Part shown: in pieces, positions 8,786 through 19,303 of the stretch
Layout: each line of letters starts with the position of its first letter
Numbering within the stretch: position 1 is the first letter of the stretch
Source: Desulfobulbaceae bacterium
GTDB lineage: Bacteria; Desulfobacterota; Desulfobulbia; Desulfobulbales; Desulfocapsaceae
DNA: 64,000 bases
Reading direction: 5' to 3'
Assembly: GCA_009773475.1 (NCBI GenBank)
Contig: WSXV01000008.1
Coordinates: 1-64,000, forward strand
Position numbers and translations under genes: made by a program
Notes under the pieces: model-generated
What the model was told of the DNA's origin: nothing
What the model saw: only the letters and a program-made list of their open reading frames with translations
Database searches by the model: none

Positions 8786-9880
8786 CTATTTACCACCATT
8801 CAGCCGCACCAGAAATAGCTCTTTTAAGTAGCGTTCTGCCAGCTCTTTGTCAGCTGGACTGAGGGAAGATTGGAGAATTGGCGTAATGAAGCGCCGCAGA
8901 AAACGACGGGCCTTCCAGTCTAGAGGAGGATTCTCATGCCCAAGCCGACTCATCGGAACAAGCGCTCCGAGCCTGAGCAACGACACCGCACCGTTCAGGG
9001 CCGGGTTCAGCAGCAAATATGATTGCGAAGAAACCGGGGCCTCTCCCTTACAGTCACGCCCTAAATAACAAATGATATTCGACAGGGTCTCCCGGCGACG
9101 ATCCAACTCCCGCAAACGAATGATCTCCTGCTCGACATCGGCAAGGGCATCAAGGTGAGTGAAAAGCAGGGGTTTCAGGCCGGAGCATGATACCATCTCG
9201 AGGAACTCGTCGATTCGATAGGTATGGACATTGGGATGAAGAAACAGATCTGCAAGGCCTGAATCCGTGCGGGCCTCCCAGGAATTGTCGATGTAATGGC
9301 GTAGCCTGCTGTCTGGCAGAGCCCGCCGAATCAACTGCTTCAAGGTTTCAATATCATTAATCCTGAGAAGCCGCATTGCCCGTCTGATCGACTCTGCTTC
9401 CTGCCGGGCATAGCGACCATAGACCATCACCCTCAGAATTCCACCCGCAGAAAGACGCTCTTTCAAAGCACACATTCCTGCTGCCGGATCGTCCAAATGG
9501 TGCAACACACCAAATGCCTCAATGAAGTGGAAAGGCCCGGGGGTTACAGACGGATCGAGAAAATTACCCTGCAGCAAACAGACCCTCGGGAAACCATGCA
9601 GCAGACAGTGCAACCGTGCCCGTCGAAGATTGTTCCGAGCCAGATCAACCCCAATAATTTTCGCCTTTGGATTGGCAAGAGACATCGGATACGGCGCAAA
9701 GGCACCACATCCGGCAAGCAACATTCTACCCTGTCTCTCCGGCAGCAACTCACCATTAAACCTTGCCCACAAGGCAGTCAAATTCATGGCATAAGTATCA
9801 TAACGCCTTATGGAGGCCAGCAGCGGATAATGGGGATAGGGGTGGCGCTCATAGTGCCCGGTCACTTCACCAAAAGACAT
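8786..9880 (-). CDS. Class I SAM-dependent methyltransferase
   Basis: A 364-residue protein with the class I methyltransferase core: motif I as MLLAGCGAFAPYP (about residues 53-65), an acidic residue ending strand 2 in IGVDLARNN, LLQGNFLDP, and FHFIEAFGVLHHLDDP for motif IV. The HPYP segment near the N-terminus (ERHPYPHYP) recurs in a group of bacterial methyltransferases annotated only by fold. The C-terminal 180 residues are helical and may bind the substrate. The substrate cannot be told from the sequence. It is a single gene between flbD and the nadD cluster on the same strand. Confidence 0.75.
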   Translation of the reverse strand: MSFGEVTGHYERHPYPHYPLLASIRRYDTYAMNLTALWARFNGELLPERQGRMLLAGCGAFAPYPMSLANPKAKIIGVDLARNNLRRARLHCLLHGFPRVCLLQGNFLDPSVTPGPFHFIEAFGVLHHLDDPAAGMCALKERLSAGGILRVMVYGRYARQEAESIRRAMRLLRINDIETLKQLIRRALPDSRLRHYIDNSWEARTDSGLADLFLHPNVHTYRIDEFLEMVSCSGLKPLLFTHLDALADVEQEIIRLRELDRRRETLSNIICYLGRDCKGEAPVSSQSYLLLNPALNGAVSLLRLGALVPMSRLGHENPPLDWKARRFLRRFITPILQSSLSPADKELAERYLKELFLVRLNGGK

Positions 9881-9975
9881 ACCTGCTCCGCAAGCGTTCT
9901 GCCAAAAAAACAGAATGAAAAGTCAAAGAGAAACAAATAATTAGAAAAAATATGACGAGCTGAGCGCCCCTGCCT

Positions 9976-10644
9976 TCAGACATAAAGGTCATGGGTTTTA
10001 ATATATTTCAAGACAGAAGCCGGCACGAGATTTTCCACTGAGATATGGCCTTTAATCTTCTGACGAATAGTCGAAGAAGAGATGTCGGCTATCGATATTT
10101 GGGGATAACAAAAGAAAAAAATCTTTTTTTGAAAAGATGGATGTGACCAGCCTCCGGCAAGATCATCTGGTTCATACCCCAGCCTTTCTATAAGAGCCTC
10201 GACTTCACCAGGGACACAACCACTCCTGCCCAACACAACAAAATGCACTGCCTGCAGCACCTGTTGATGGGATTTCCAGGTACCGATCTCGAGAAACGCG
10301 TCCGCGCCAATGATAAAAAAAAAGTCCACCGCAGCAGGCTTCACGACATGGGCATGAAGATGTCGTAAGGTATCAATGGTATAAGAGGGAACAGGCAGGC
10401 CGGCTTCAATGGTGGACAGCCGAAAGTCAGGGCTATCGGCAATAGCCAGCTCAACCATATCAGCACGATGATTGAAATCAGCTAGCACCTGTTGATTTTT
10501 GTGGGGAGGGATGGCAGCCGGAACAAACCATACCTCCTGCAGATGACATAACTCCCTGGAGATCTCAGCTAACTGAAGATGTCCATTGTGAACAGGATCG
10601 AAGGTGCCGCCAAGCAGCCCTATGCGTCCTGAAGGTGAACTCAA
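9976..10644 (-). CDS. nadD: Nicotinate-nucleotide adenylyltransferase
   Basis: A 222-residue nucleotidyltransferase with the signature GLLGGTFDPVHNGHL at the N-terminus (the HxGH ATP site), IGADAFLEIGTWK, and ISIADISSSTIRQKI near the end (the ISSTxIR motif). NadD converts nicotinate mononucleotide to deamido-NAD in NAD synthesis. The start is a TTG whose bases overlap the TGA of proA (TTGA), so translation is probably coupled. It is the last gene of rplU-rpmA-obgE-proB-proA-nadD. Confidence 0.93.
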   Translation of the reverse strand: MSSPSGRIGLLGGTFDPVHNGHLQLAEISRELCHLQEVWFVPAAIPPHKNQQVLADFNHRADMVELAIADSPDFRLSTIEAGLPVPSYTIDTLRHLHAHVVKPAAVDFFFIIGADAFLEIGTWKSHQQVLQAVHFVVLGRSGCVPGEVEALIERLGYEPDDLAGGWSHPSFQKKIFFFCYPQISIADISSSTIRQKIKGHISVENLVPASVLKYIKTHDLYV

Positions 10645-11954
10645 CTCCGAACCTGGCCCGCACCATAGACGACAAATTTCCTGGTGGTGAGCTCGGATAA
10701 GCCCATGGGGCCGTAGGCGTGTAATTTAGTGGTGCTGATCCCGATCTCCGCCCCCAGACCAAGCTGACCGCCATCGTTAAACCTAGTGGAGGCATTCACC
10801 ATGACCGCCGAGGCATCCACCGATGCGACAAATCGCTGCGCATTACTATAATCTTCGGTAACAATCACCTCGGTGTGCTGGGAGCCATGGGCAGCCATAT
10901 AGTCCATGGCCTCATCAAGGGAGTCCACTATTTTGACACAGAGAATCAGATCCAGAAACTCGGTTCCCCAGTCAGTCGCTACAGCTGCCTTAATCGTGGG
11001 AACAAGGGCAACACTTGCTGGGCAGCCACGCAGTTCCACACCGGCAGCACTCAACTCCCTGGCAATAACCGGAAGATAGTCAGCTGCAATGGCACGATGA
11101 ATGAGTAACCCTTCGAGGGCATTACAGACACCAGGCCGTTGGGTCTTGGAGTTCAAGATCACAGGCGTAGCCTTGTTGAGATCGGCACTTTGGTCAACAA
11201 AAATATGACAGACCCCTTTGTAATGTTTCAGCACTGGAATCCGTGAGGTTTCCGTGACAAAGCGGATCAAGCCTTCCCCACCACGCGGGATGATCAGATC
11301 GATGAACTCTTCCTGAGCCAGAAGCTCGGTCACAGCGGCCCGATCCGTTACCGGAATAACCTGGATGGCGGCCGGATCAATGCTGTTTGCAGCCAGAACT
11401 CCCTGCAAAACTTCGACTAAGGCCAGATTGGAATGAATGGCCTCTGAACCACCACGGAGGATAATGGCATTGCCGGCCTTCAAGCAAAGTGCTGCCGCAT
11501 CCACGGTCACATTAGGCCGGGACTCATAAATCATCCCTATTACGCCAAGGGGGATCCTCATCCGGCCCACCATCAGGCCATTCGGTCTTTTAACAAGATT
11601 CGAGATCTCCCCCACCGGATCTGGTAAAGCCAGAACCTCGTGCAGCCCGGAAATCATGGCGGCCATCACCTTGTCGGAGAGCTCCAAACGGTCAAGCATG
11701 GCGGCGGACAGGCCTTTTTGTCGACCTGCTGCCAGATCCTTCTGATTCTCTGCCTGGATTATAGGACGTTTCTCTTCCAAAGCTGCTGCCATCTGCCCGA
11801 GCAGACTGTTCTTGATCTCAGTGGACAGGGAGACCAGGATCCGTGCCGCCTTTTTCGCATTCCGGGCCATCAGCGGAATGTCAATATTTGCCTGCATCAG
11901 GGAAGGGTTAGGCGCTGCCAATCCCTGAGTATCATTTTCTTGATTCTGTGACAT
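10641..11954 (-). CDS. proA: Gamma-glutamyl phosphate reductase
   Basis: A 437-residue aldehyde dehydrogenase-like enzyme of proline synthesis. Visible landmarks are IGMIYESRPNVTVDAAALCLKAGNAIILRGGSEA (split here: SRPNVT, then RGGSEAIHSN), LIIPRGGEGLIRFV, the catalytic Cys in RPGVCNALEGLLIH, and NASTRFNDGGQLGLGAEIGIST at the C-terminus. It reduces gamma-glutamyl phosphate to the semialdehyde. It lies 15 bases after proB and overlaps nadD, in an operon with proB. Confidence 0.95.
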   Translation of the reverse strand: MSQNQENDTQGLAAPNPSLMQANIDIPLMARNAKKAARILVSLSTEIKNSLLGQMAAALEEKRPIIQAENQKDLAAGRQKGLSAAMLDRLELSDKVMAAMISGLHEVLALPDPVGEISNLVKRPNGLMVGRMRIPLGVIGMIYESRPNVTVDAAALCLKAGNAIILRGGSEAIHSNLALVEVLQGVLAANSIDPAAIQVIPVTDRAAVTELLAQEEFIDLIIPRGGEGLIRFVTETSRIPVLKHYKGVCHIFVDQSADLNKATPVILNSKTQRPGVCNALEGLLIHRAIAADYLPVIARELSAAGVELRGCPASVALVPTIKAAVATDWGTEFLDLILCVKIVDSLDEAMDYMAAHGSQHTEVIVTEDYSNAQRFVASVDASAVMVNASTRFNDGGQLGLGAEIGISTTKLHAYGPMGLSELTTRKFVVYGAGQVRS

Positions 11955-11969
11955 GTTGACTTTATGCTC

Positions 11970-13127
11970 CTACAAGAGAACCAGATTATCCCGGTGGATA
12001 ACCTCATCGCAGTCCTTAAAACCAAGCAAGGACTCAATTTCATCGGAATGATGCCGTTTAATGACATCCAGATTGGTTGAGCTGTAACTCACCAGCCCGG
12101 CAGCAAAAGGTTGATTGTGGCTATCAAGACAATGCACAACATCCCCGACCCCAAACTCGCCCCGCACCTCCTGGATTCCGGAAGAAAGGAGGCTTTTACC
12201 TCTATTGCGCAGGGCATTGCAGGCCCCATCGTCAAGGACCAGATACCCTTTAGGGCGCAACACATAGGCTATCCAGTGTTTCCGGCGTTGAATCTTGTCC
12301 TCGGCAGGAAGAAAAAAGGTTCCAATCATCTCACCACTGAATAATAGCTGCAAAATATCGCCCTGACGACCCGGGCCGATAAAGGAACTTCCCCCGCCTG
12401 CGGAAACCATCTTGGCAGCACGAATCTTGGAGAGCATTCCGCCGGTTCCAAGGACGCTTTTGGTGTTGCCGGCCATGGCCTCAATCTCCGGAGTGACCCG
12501 GGCCACTGTATACACAGGGCGCGCAGACGGATCGGTCAATGGGTTGCCGGTATAGAGACAATCCACATCGGTGAGACAGATAAACATATCCGCCTCAATG
12601 AGATTGGTAATCAGGGCGGCCAGGGTATCGTTATCTCCGAAACGTAGTTCTTCACCGGAGACAGGATCGTTTTCATTAATGATGGGGATGGCGCCAAAGC
12701 GAAAAAGCGTGAGGATGGTATTGCGAACGTTGAGATATCGATCACGGTCGGCGAGGCAGGCGTGGGTCAGAAGAAGCTGACCGATAACCTTCCCATGACG
12801 GGAGAAGGCCTCGTCATAGGTCTGCATCAGACAAGACTGACCGATGGCGGCCAGTGCCTGTTTTTCTTTGAGATCAACTTTCTGACTGTCGCTGAGGACA
12901 ATCTTCTTACGCCCGGCTGCTACGGCGCCGGAGGTAACAAGGATGACCTCACGCCCGGTATCCTTAAGGAAGGACAGATCTCGGGAAATGTTTTCCACAA
13001 CTTTTTGATTAATGCCCGAATCGGTGGTGAGAACAGCACTGCCGACCTTAATAACGATCCGTCTGGCCTTATCAAAAAGGGTCTGACGATAATAGAGGCC
13101 ATCTTCTCTGCTTATCTCATGATTCAT
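11970..13127 (-). CDS. proB: Glutamate 5-kinase with PUA domain
   Basis: About 385 residues. The amino acid kinase domain (about 20-275) shows RIVIKVGSAVLTTDSG, VTSGAVAAGRKKI, PIINENDPVSGEELRFGDNDTLAA and GTGGMLSKIRAAKM. The PUA domain follows (about 295-375). It phosphorylates glutamate in the first step of proline synthesis. A TTG at 13133 would add two residues; the ATG at 13127 is preferred. It lies directly after obgE and before proA on the same strand. Confidence 0.94.
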   Translation of the reverse strand: MNHEISREDGLYYRQTLFDKARRIVIKVGSAVLTTDSGINQKVVENISRDLSFLKDTGREVILVTSGAVAAGRKKIVLSDSQKVDLKEKQALAAIGQSCLMQTYDEAFSRHGKVIGQLLLTHACLADRDRYLNVRNTILTLFRFGAIPIINENDPVSGEELRFGDNDTLAALITNLIEADMFICLTDVDCLYTGNPLTDPSARPVYTVARVTPEIEAMAGNTKSVLGTGGMLSKIRAAKMVSAGGGSSFIGPGRQGDILQLLFSGEMIGTFFLPAEDKIQRRKHWIAYVLRPKGYLVLDDGACNALRNRGKSLLSSGIQEVRGEFGVGDVVHCLDSHNQPFAAGLVSYSSTNLDVIKRHHSDEIESLLGFKDCDEVIHRDNLVLL

Positions 13128-13173
13128 GATCAAATAAACCCAATAAATCTCATAGGTGGATAAAACTCACTCG

Positions 13174-14244
<1,071 letters not shown>

Positions 14245-14398
14245 TTAAAAAACTACATGAACCGTATTTCAAGCGGCAAGCTAACGTATGTTGGGTATGT
14301 TGCGGTTGGAGCCAGGCGCCATGCGCAGAATTAGAAAAGAAAAATTTTCTAGATCTATAACGGCACCTTGTATGATCTTTAACTATAATTTGCTGGAC

Positions 14399-14448
14399 GC
14401 CGCGTCACCGAAACAGCCGGAAGGGATTGGTTGTTTCGGTGACGCGGC
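14399..14448. repeat. REP-like palindrome, copy A
   Basis: The arms GCCGCGTCACCGAAACA (14399-14415) and TGTTTCGGTGACGCGGC (14432-14448) are perfect complements of 17 bases with a 16-base loop. The reverse complement matches copy B at 16699-16750 through TTATGCCGC, AAACAxCCAATC, TTCCxGGCTGTTTC and GCGGC, so this is a dispersed palindromic element and not an isolated hairpin. Confidence 0.75.
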
Positions 14449-14451
14449 ATA

Positions 14452-14508
14452 AGAGGCCGTAAATAAACCAGGCAAGAAAAAGACCTTGCCTATTTCATAA
14501 CGGCCTCT
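14452..14508. repeat. Nested hairpin next to REP-like copy A
   Basis: AGAGGCCGT and ACGGCCTCT pair over nine bases, and within them AGGCAAG pairs with CTTGCCT. The block GCGGCATAAG(A/G)GGCCG that begins it occurs again at 21855 (copy C), and the closing AACGxCC(T/C)CT is also shared, so this hairpin belongs to the same dispersed family. Confidence 0.6.
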
Positions 14509-14609
14509 AAAAAAAAACTCGACCGTCAATAGCATCATTGAGGTCGAGCTTATACATATTCCAAGGCCGCAGATTTCACATGAGGCCGACAAGGCTAATG
14601 AGGAGACAA

Positions 14610-14867
14610 TCAGACTGCGGGATAGACACTGACCCGCTTCTTATTCCGACCGAACTCTTCAAAGGTAACCACACCCTCTATCTTGGCAAACAGGGTGTAA
14701 TCTCTCCCACAGCCAACGTTGGTGCCTGGATGTATCTTGGTACCACATTGTCGCACCAGAATGCTTCCAGCCGTCACAGTCTGACCGCCGAATCTTTTAA
14801 CACCTCGCCTCTGCCCTGCGCTATCACGACCGTTCCTAGAACTGCCGCCTGCCTTCTTATGTGCCAT
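14610..14867 (-). CDS. rpmA: 50S ribosomal protein L27
   Basis: An 85-residue protein beginning [19 protein letters not shown] and continuing with [27 protein letters not shown] and RDYTLFA, the standard L27 pattern. The flexible N-terminus reaches the peptidyl transferase centre. There is no N-terminal extension of the Firmicutes type. It follows rplU in the usual L21-L27-Obg order. Confidence 0.97.
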   Translation of the reverse strand: MAHKKAGGSSRNGRDSAGQRRGVKRFGGQTVTAGSILVRQCGTKIHPGTNVGCGRDYTLFAKIEGVVTFEEFGRNKKRVSVYPAV

Positions 14868-14945
14868 GACCTGCTCCCTAAATTCTATTATTCACACAAT
14901 CTGCTGACATGCTGATCGTGACAATTTATCGTTTTCTTCAGACAG

Positions 14946-15257
14946 CTAAGCGCTGATTTCCTGAATCTGCAGAGCGGTAAATAACTGTCGATGACCATTC
15001 TTTACCTGATAGCCCTGACGTCTTTTTTTCTTAAACACAAGGACTTTTTTTGCCTTCCCCTGCTCGGCTATCTTGGCAACGACCTTGGCATTCTCCAGAA
15101 CGGGACGACCAATCTGTGCATTATCGCCATCAACAACCATCAAAACATCATTCAGCTCAATAACATCTCCAACATTGCCATTGATTTTCTCAACTCGCAA
15201 CTGATCCCCACAAGCTACCTGATACTGCTTTCCACCGGTACGTACTATTGCATACAT
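14946..15257 (-). CDS. rplU: 50S ribosomal protein L21
   Basis: A 103-residue protein starting MYAIVRTGGKQYQV, with VLVFKKKRRQGYQVKNGHRQ near the end; length and motifs match bacterial L21. The ATG at 15257 has GAGG eight bases upstream; a TTG two codons earlier is less likely. It is the first gene of the minus-strand rplU-rpmA-obgE-proB-proA-nadD cluster and is divergent from the Mla operon that begins at 15484. Confidence 0.96.
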   Translation of the reverse strand: MYAIVRTGGKQYQVACGDQLRVEKINGNVGDVIELNDVLMVVDGDNAQIGRPVLENAKVVAKIAEQGKAKKVLVFKKKRRQGYQVKNGHRQLFTALQIQEISA

Positions 15258-15483
15258 AATCAATTCCTCTTTGGTAAAAACCTGAACACATCACCTTTCA
15301 TGACTACGAGAAACACCCTAAAAAACACTTTTTCTCAGAGAATGTCAATATTTTTATCACAATTTATTCCTTTAAACATTGAAGAAAATTTCCAAGCACC
15401 AGGCTCAGCGAATGGGGACTTTCCCCGAAGCCCGATATAGTGTATTTATTTTTCTATCAATAATATTCTAGGATCAGAACTCC

Positions 15484-16644
15484 ATGCAAGAGACATATTC
15501 ACCCAAAAATACTGTCGCCCCGGGCTCAATCGGGACAATCGACGTTGAAAGCATAGGTACCGATCTTTGCCTGCACTTTTCGGGAAGTTGGGTTATCGGC
15601 AGCACTTTCCCGTCTTTCTTAGAGATTCAACCTCTTTTCCCAGGGACCATCAAATCCATCTCTTTTGACACCACCAACCTGCTGGCATGGGACAGCAGGT
15701 TCTTGATTATCTTAAATGATATCAGTGAGTATGCCGTTAAAAATGATACAACCATGATCGCTGAGGGTTTACCCTCCGGGGTTCAGCGCCTTTTAGTGCT
15801 GAGCTCCGCGTCCCCTGAGAAGGCACCCTTCAAGCCTGAAGAAAAAATTCCTTCTTTCTTTGAAACTGTTGGCAACAAAACAACCCACCTGATTGAAGAT
15901 TGTGGCGAGCTTCTTTCCTTTACCGGTGCAGTCAGTCTGAGCTATCTCCGACTCTTCTCCGGTAAGGCCCAGTTTCTCACTTCGGATTTTCTTTATTTCC
16001 TTGAAGAATGCGGCCCATCTGCCCTTCCCATTGTTTCGCTCATCTCGGTGCTGGTGGGTATCATCCTGGCATTTGTAGGGGCTGTCCAACTGCAGCTGTT
16101 CGGGGCTGAAATCTATATAGCCAATCTGGTTGGCCTGGGCATGACCCGTGAGATGGGGGCAATGATGGCCGCCATCATCATGGCTGGCAGAACCGGTGCG
16201 GCCTTTGCCGCCCAACTCGGCACCATGCAGGTCAATGAAGAGATTGACGCCTTGCAGACCATGGGCATTGACCCCGTGGACTTCCTGGTCCTTCCCCGTC
16301 TTTCGGCCTTGCTGATCATGATGCCGCTGCTGGCTCTCTGGGCCGATTTGCTTGGCATTGGCGGTGGATTTCTCATAGCAGCCCTGACCCTTGATATCAG
16401 CATGGTCGAATATTACAACCAGACCATCAACGCCGTTGTCCTCAGACATTTTGGTGTCGGCCTGTTCAAGGCAATTATTTTTGGTTACCTGGTCGCCTTT
16501 TCCGGCTGCCTCAGAGGAATGCAGTGCGGGCGCAGTGCCTCAGCCGTAGGCACCGCCGCCACATCGGCAGTGGTCACAGCCATAGTCCTGATCGTTGTTT
16601 CCGATGCGGTAATGACGGTTCTTTTTAATATTCTCAAAATTTAG
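15484..16644 (+). CDS. mlaE: MlaE-type lipid ABC transporter permease with STAS-like N-terminus (system 1)
   Basis: A 386-residue protein. The first 120 residues resemble a STAS domain (SISFDTTNLLAWDSRFLIIL). The MlaE permease domain follows (about 145-385) with about five membrane helices and the family motifs IVSLISVLVGIILAF, GMTREMGAMMAAIIMAGRTGAAFAA and TMQVNEEIDALQTMGIDP. MlaE homologues form the inner-membrane core that moves phospholipids between membranes. It is the first gene of a plus-strand set with MlaF, MlaD and a PqiC-like lipoprotein. Confidence 0.9.
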   Translation: MQETYSPKNTVAPGSIGTIDVESIGTDLCLHFSGSWVIGSTFPSFLEIQPLFPGTIKSISFDTTNLLAWDSRFLIILNDISEYAVKNDTTMIAEGLPSGVQRLLVLSSASPEKAPFKPEEKIPSFFETVGNKTTHLIEDCGELLSFTGAVSLSYLRLFSGKAQFLTSDFLYFLEECGPSALPIVSLISVLVGIILAFVGAVQLQLFGAEIYIANLVGLGMTREMGAMMAAIIMAGRTGAAFAAQLGTMQVNEEIDALQTMGIDPVDFLVLPRLSALLIMMPLLALWADLLGIGGGFLIAALTLDISMVEYYNQTINAVVLRHFGVGLFKAIIFGYLVAFSGCLRGMQCGRSASAVGTAATSAVVTAIVLIVVSDAVMTVLFNILKI

Positions 16645-16698
16645 GAGCCGTTATACAACAAGCAAAGGCCCTATCTTGCATGTTGTATTTACGGATCC

Positions 16699-16750
16699 TT
16701 ATGCCGCTCTCTTGAAACAGCCAATCTTTCCCGGCTGTTTCAAAGGCGGC
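16699..16750. repeat. REP-like palindrome, copy B
   Basis: TTGAAACAGCC and GGCTGTTTCAA pair over 11 bases, with outer GCCGC and GCGGC. It matches the reverse complement of copy A (14399-14448). It lies in the 196-base gap between mlaE and mlaF of system 1. No T-run follows. Confidence 0.7.
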
Positions 16751-16840
16751 GACTTGCAAATATCAAGCAAAATAGCAAACAAGAAACCTTATCCCACCTA
16801 TTGTCTTTGAAATTCTTATGACGCCCACCAACATCCAGCA

Positions 16841-17650
16841 ATGCAGCCACAACCCCTGATAACAGTCAGCAATCTGACCATGGCCTACGGCTCGTTTATC
16901 CTCCAGCGGGACCTGAACTTCACCATCCGTCAGGGGGACATCTTCATCATCATGGGTGATTCGGGATGCGGCAAGTCCACCCTGCTCAGACACATGATTG
17001 GCCTGAAAGAACCAGCAGCAGGTTCAATCCATTTCCATGACACCAATTTCTGGAACGCCTCGGAAGGCCAGCGCAACCAGATCATGCGCCAATGCGGCAT
17101 CCTCTATCAAAGCAGCGCCCTGTTCAGCTCCATGACCCTGGCCGAAAATGTTGCCCTGCCCCTGCGCCAGAATTCAGACTTGGCACCGAATGAAATTGCC
17201 GAACTGGTTTCTCTTAAACTGCGCCTTGTCGGCCTGGCCGGATTTGACCAGTTTTACCCCTCCGAGATCAGCGGCGGCATGAAAAAACGGGCCGCACTGG
17301 CCAGGGCCATCGCCCTAGACCCGGAGATTCTTTTTTTTGACGAGCCCTCCGCCGGCCTTGACCCCATCAGTGCCAGCCTGCTCGACAATCTGATCCTCGA
17401 ATTACGGGACAGCTTGAACGCCACCATTATCATTGTCACCCACGAGCTGGCCTCTATTTTTGCCATCGGCAATAATTCAATTTTTCTCGACTCTGATTCC
17501 CGAACCATGATCGCTTCCGGGCCACCACAAACCTTGCTGCAAACCACAAAAATTCATAAAGTAAAACAATTTCTGACCCGAGGCGGGACCTTACAAAACC
17601 CCTTCCCCATCTCGCAAAAACCGGACAAGGAAACTCCATCCCATGAGTAA
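16841..17650 (+). CDS. mlaF: MlaF-type ABC transporter ATPase (system 1)
   Basis: A 269-residue ATPase with Walker A GDSGCGKSTLL (about 44-52), the family-typical LYQSSALFSSMTLAENV in the Q-loop region, signature SEISGGMKKRAALARA, Walker B EILFFDEPSAGLDP and switch His in VTHEL. SGGMxKR and SAGLDP are characteristic of the Mla/Ttg2A group. Its last codons overlap the start of the MCE gene. It powers the MlaE-MlaD lipid transport complex. Confidence 0.92.
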   Translation: MQPQPLITVSNLTMAYGSFILQRDLNFTIRQGDIFIIMGDSGCGKSTLLRHMIGLKEPAAGSIHFHDTNFWNASEGQRNQIMRQCGILYQSSALFSSMTLAENVALPLRQNSDLAPNEIAELVSLKLRLVGLAGFDQFYPSEISGGMKKRAALARAIALDPEILFFDEPSAGLDPISASLLDNLILELRDSLNATIIIVTHELASIFAIGNNSIFLDSDSRTMIASGPPQTLLQTTKIHKVKQFLTRGGTLQNPFPISQKPDKETPSHE

Positions 17651-18686
17651 TAAAGCAAATTCCACCCGTATTGGCGTTTTTGTCGTCTTATCTATTTTCC
17701 TGCTGATAGCCGGCATTGTTCTCTTCGGCGGCGGCAAATTCTTCAGCAACAAAAATATCGCCATTGTCTACTTCGATGGATCCCTGCAAGGCTTGAATGT
17801 CGGCGCCCCTGTTGCCTATCAAGGGCTCACCATAGGCGAGATCAAGGAGATCCAACTCGATATCGATACAGATACCTATCAGATTACGATACCGGTGCTG
17901 ATCAGCCTTATCCCTGACAAGGTGATTAAAGTGGAGGGGAAAAATAAAAAAGACCAACACCAGGATATCAACACCTTTCTCAAAACCATGTGTGATCGTG
18001 GGCTGAGGGCCACCCTCAAAACCCAAAGCCTGCTCACCGGCAAGCTGTACATTGATCTCGCTATTCACGAAAACAGTAAGGCTATCTACCATGGTAAAGA
18101 CGACAAATACCTGGAAATACCAACCGTGCCTTCCGAACTGCAACAGATAACCCAGGCCGTGCAATCCCTGAATTTCATGGAACTGGCGGCAAAATTCTCC
18201 AACACCATGGACGCCCTAGAGAAAATGAGCACCACCATGGAACAGGCCCTGGGCTCCGAGGAGTCCCGAAAAAACCTCACAACCCTCTTTGCCAGCATTG
18301 AACATTTCCATTCAATTCTCGCCACCCTGGACAAAGGTCTGTTGCCCTTAATTGCCAAACTCGACACCTCTTTAAACAAGGCGGAACAGCTTTCAGACAG
18401 CACTAATCAGATGATCCGTCACATCGATGGGCAGATTGATCCATTTTTCGTGACGATGAACAACACTGTGCGCGACACAGGCCTGACCATGAGGGCCGCC
18501 GAGACCCTGATGACTGACCTGAGACAATCAACGGGAGCTGATTCTCCGCTTTATTACCAACTGACCGAAAGTATCAATGAGCTGGGAAAAGCAGCAAGTG
18601 CGATGCGCGCCTTCACCGACTACCTTGATCGCAATCCCCAAAGTCTTCTCTTTGGAACAGATCAACAGGGAGAATCATCCAAATGA
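17643..18686 (+). CDS. mlaD: MlaD-type MCE-domain protein (system 1)
   Basis: A 347-residue protein with one N-terminal membrane anchor (about 10-30) and an MCE domain (about 40-145) showing VYFDGSLQGLNVGAPVAYQGLTIGEI, the MCE hallmark of GLxxGxPVxYxGxxxGxV. The rest is a long helical tail (about 165-340), as in other Desulfobacterota MCE proteins. MCE proteins form hexameric rings that carry lipid across the periplasm. It overlaps mlaF by eight bases and the lipoprotein gene by four. Confidence 0.9.
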   Translation: MSNKANSTRIGVFVVLSIFLLIAGIVLFGGGKFFSNKNIAIVYFDGSLQGLNVGAPVAYQGLTIGEIKEIQLDIDTDTYQITIPVLISLIPDKVIKVEGKNKKDQHQDINTFLKTMCDRGLRATLKTQSLLTGKLYIDLAIHENSKAIYHGKDDKYLEIPTVPSELQQITQAVQSLNFMELAAKFSNTMDALEKMSTTMEQALGSEESRKNLTTLFASIEHFHSILATLDKGLLPLIAKLDTSLNKAEQLSDSTNQMIRHIDGQIDPFFVTMNNTVRDTGLTMRAAETLMTDLRQSTGADSPLYYQLTESINELGKAASAMRAFTDYLDRNPQSLLFGTDQQGESSK

Positions 18687-19303
18687 ATCTATTTTCAACC
18701 ACCGTTTCAGCGAGAGCCCTTCTTCTACTCCTGGTCATCGGCCTCATCGGCCCCCTGACCGGCTGCTTTCAAGCACCACCGGCAAGTCAATACACCCTGA
18801 CCACTGAGCTTCCGCTCCCGCCGCCGTCAAACCAGGATGCCCCCTTGACGATTCTGGTCGGACCGGTAAAGCTGGCGAGTTATCTTGACCAGCCACGGAT
18901 CGTTAAAAGGTTCGGGGCCAACCGGATCGAAACAGTCGCTTCCCGACAATGGGCAGGAAACCTCAGAGAGATGATCAGCAATAAACTGGTGGCAGAGCTG
19001 GGCACCCTCTGTCACCCTTCTCCGGTCTTTCCCTTTCCCGCCGCAACCATCCCGCATCAGGGGAAGAGGGTCACCGTCGACATCCTCCGATTTGAAGGAA
19101 CCGATGACCAGCATGTCGCCATTGAGGCCCGCTGGACTCTTTTGAACATGGAAAACAAGTCCATTCTCAAAACCCAGGTCTCTCTCTTTCAGATTCCCTG
19201 CGCCGATCCCAGTTACGAGACACTCGCCACCACCTTGAGCTTGGGCCTGACCCGACTTATCCAGGAAATTTCTCAATCAATAATTCAAGGCGACAACAAA
19301 TGA
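18683..19303 (+). CDS. PqiC-like ABC transport auxiliary lipoprotein (system 1)
   Basis: A 206-residue lipoprotein: a hydrophobic signal ending in the lipobox LTGC (Cys near residue 29), followed by a domain of the ABC-transport auxiliary type (PqiC/DUF330-like) with TILVGPVKLASYLDQPRIV and WAGNLREMISNKLVAEL. PqiC-like lipoproteins sit in the outer membrane and receive MCE tunnels. It overlaps mlaD by four bases and the next gene by four, indicating one transcription unit. Confidence 0.82.
   Translation: MNLFSTTVSARALLLLLVIGLIGPLTGCFQAPPASQYTLTTELPLPPPSNQDAPLTILVGPVKLASYLDQPRIVKRFGANRIETVASRQWAGNLREMISNKLVAELGTLCHPSPVFPFPAATIPHQGKRVTVDILRFEGTDDQHVAIEARWTLLNMENKSILKTQVSLFQIPCADPSYETLATTLSLGLTRLIQEISQSIIQGDNK

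Noticed and set aside
14452..14517. A rho-independent terminator for rplU-rpmA
   Set aside because: The homopolymer run is on the wrong side for minus-strand transcription, and the sequence matches a dispersed repeat instead.
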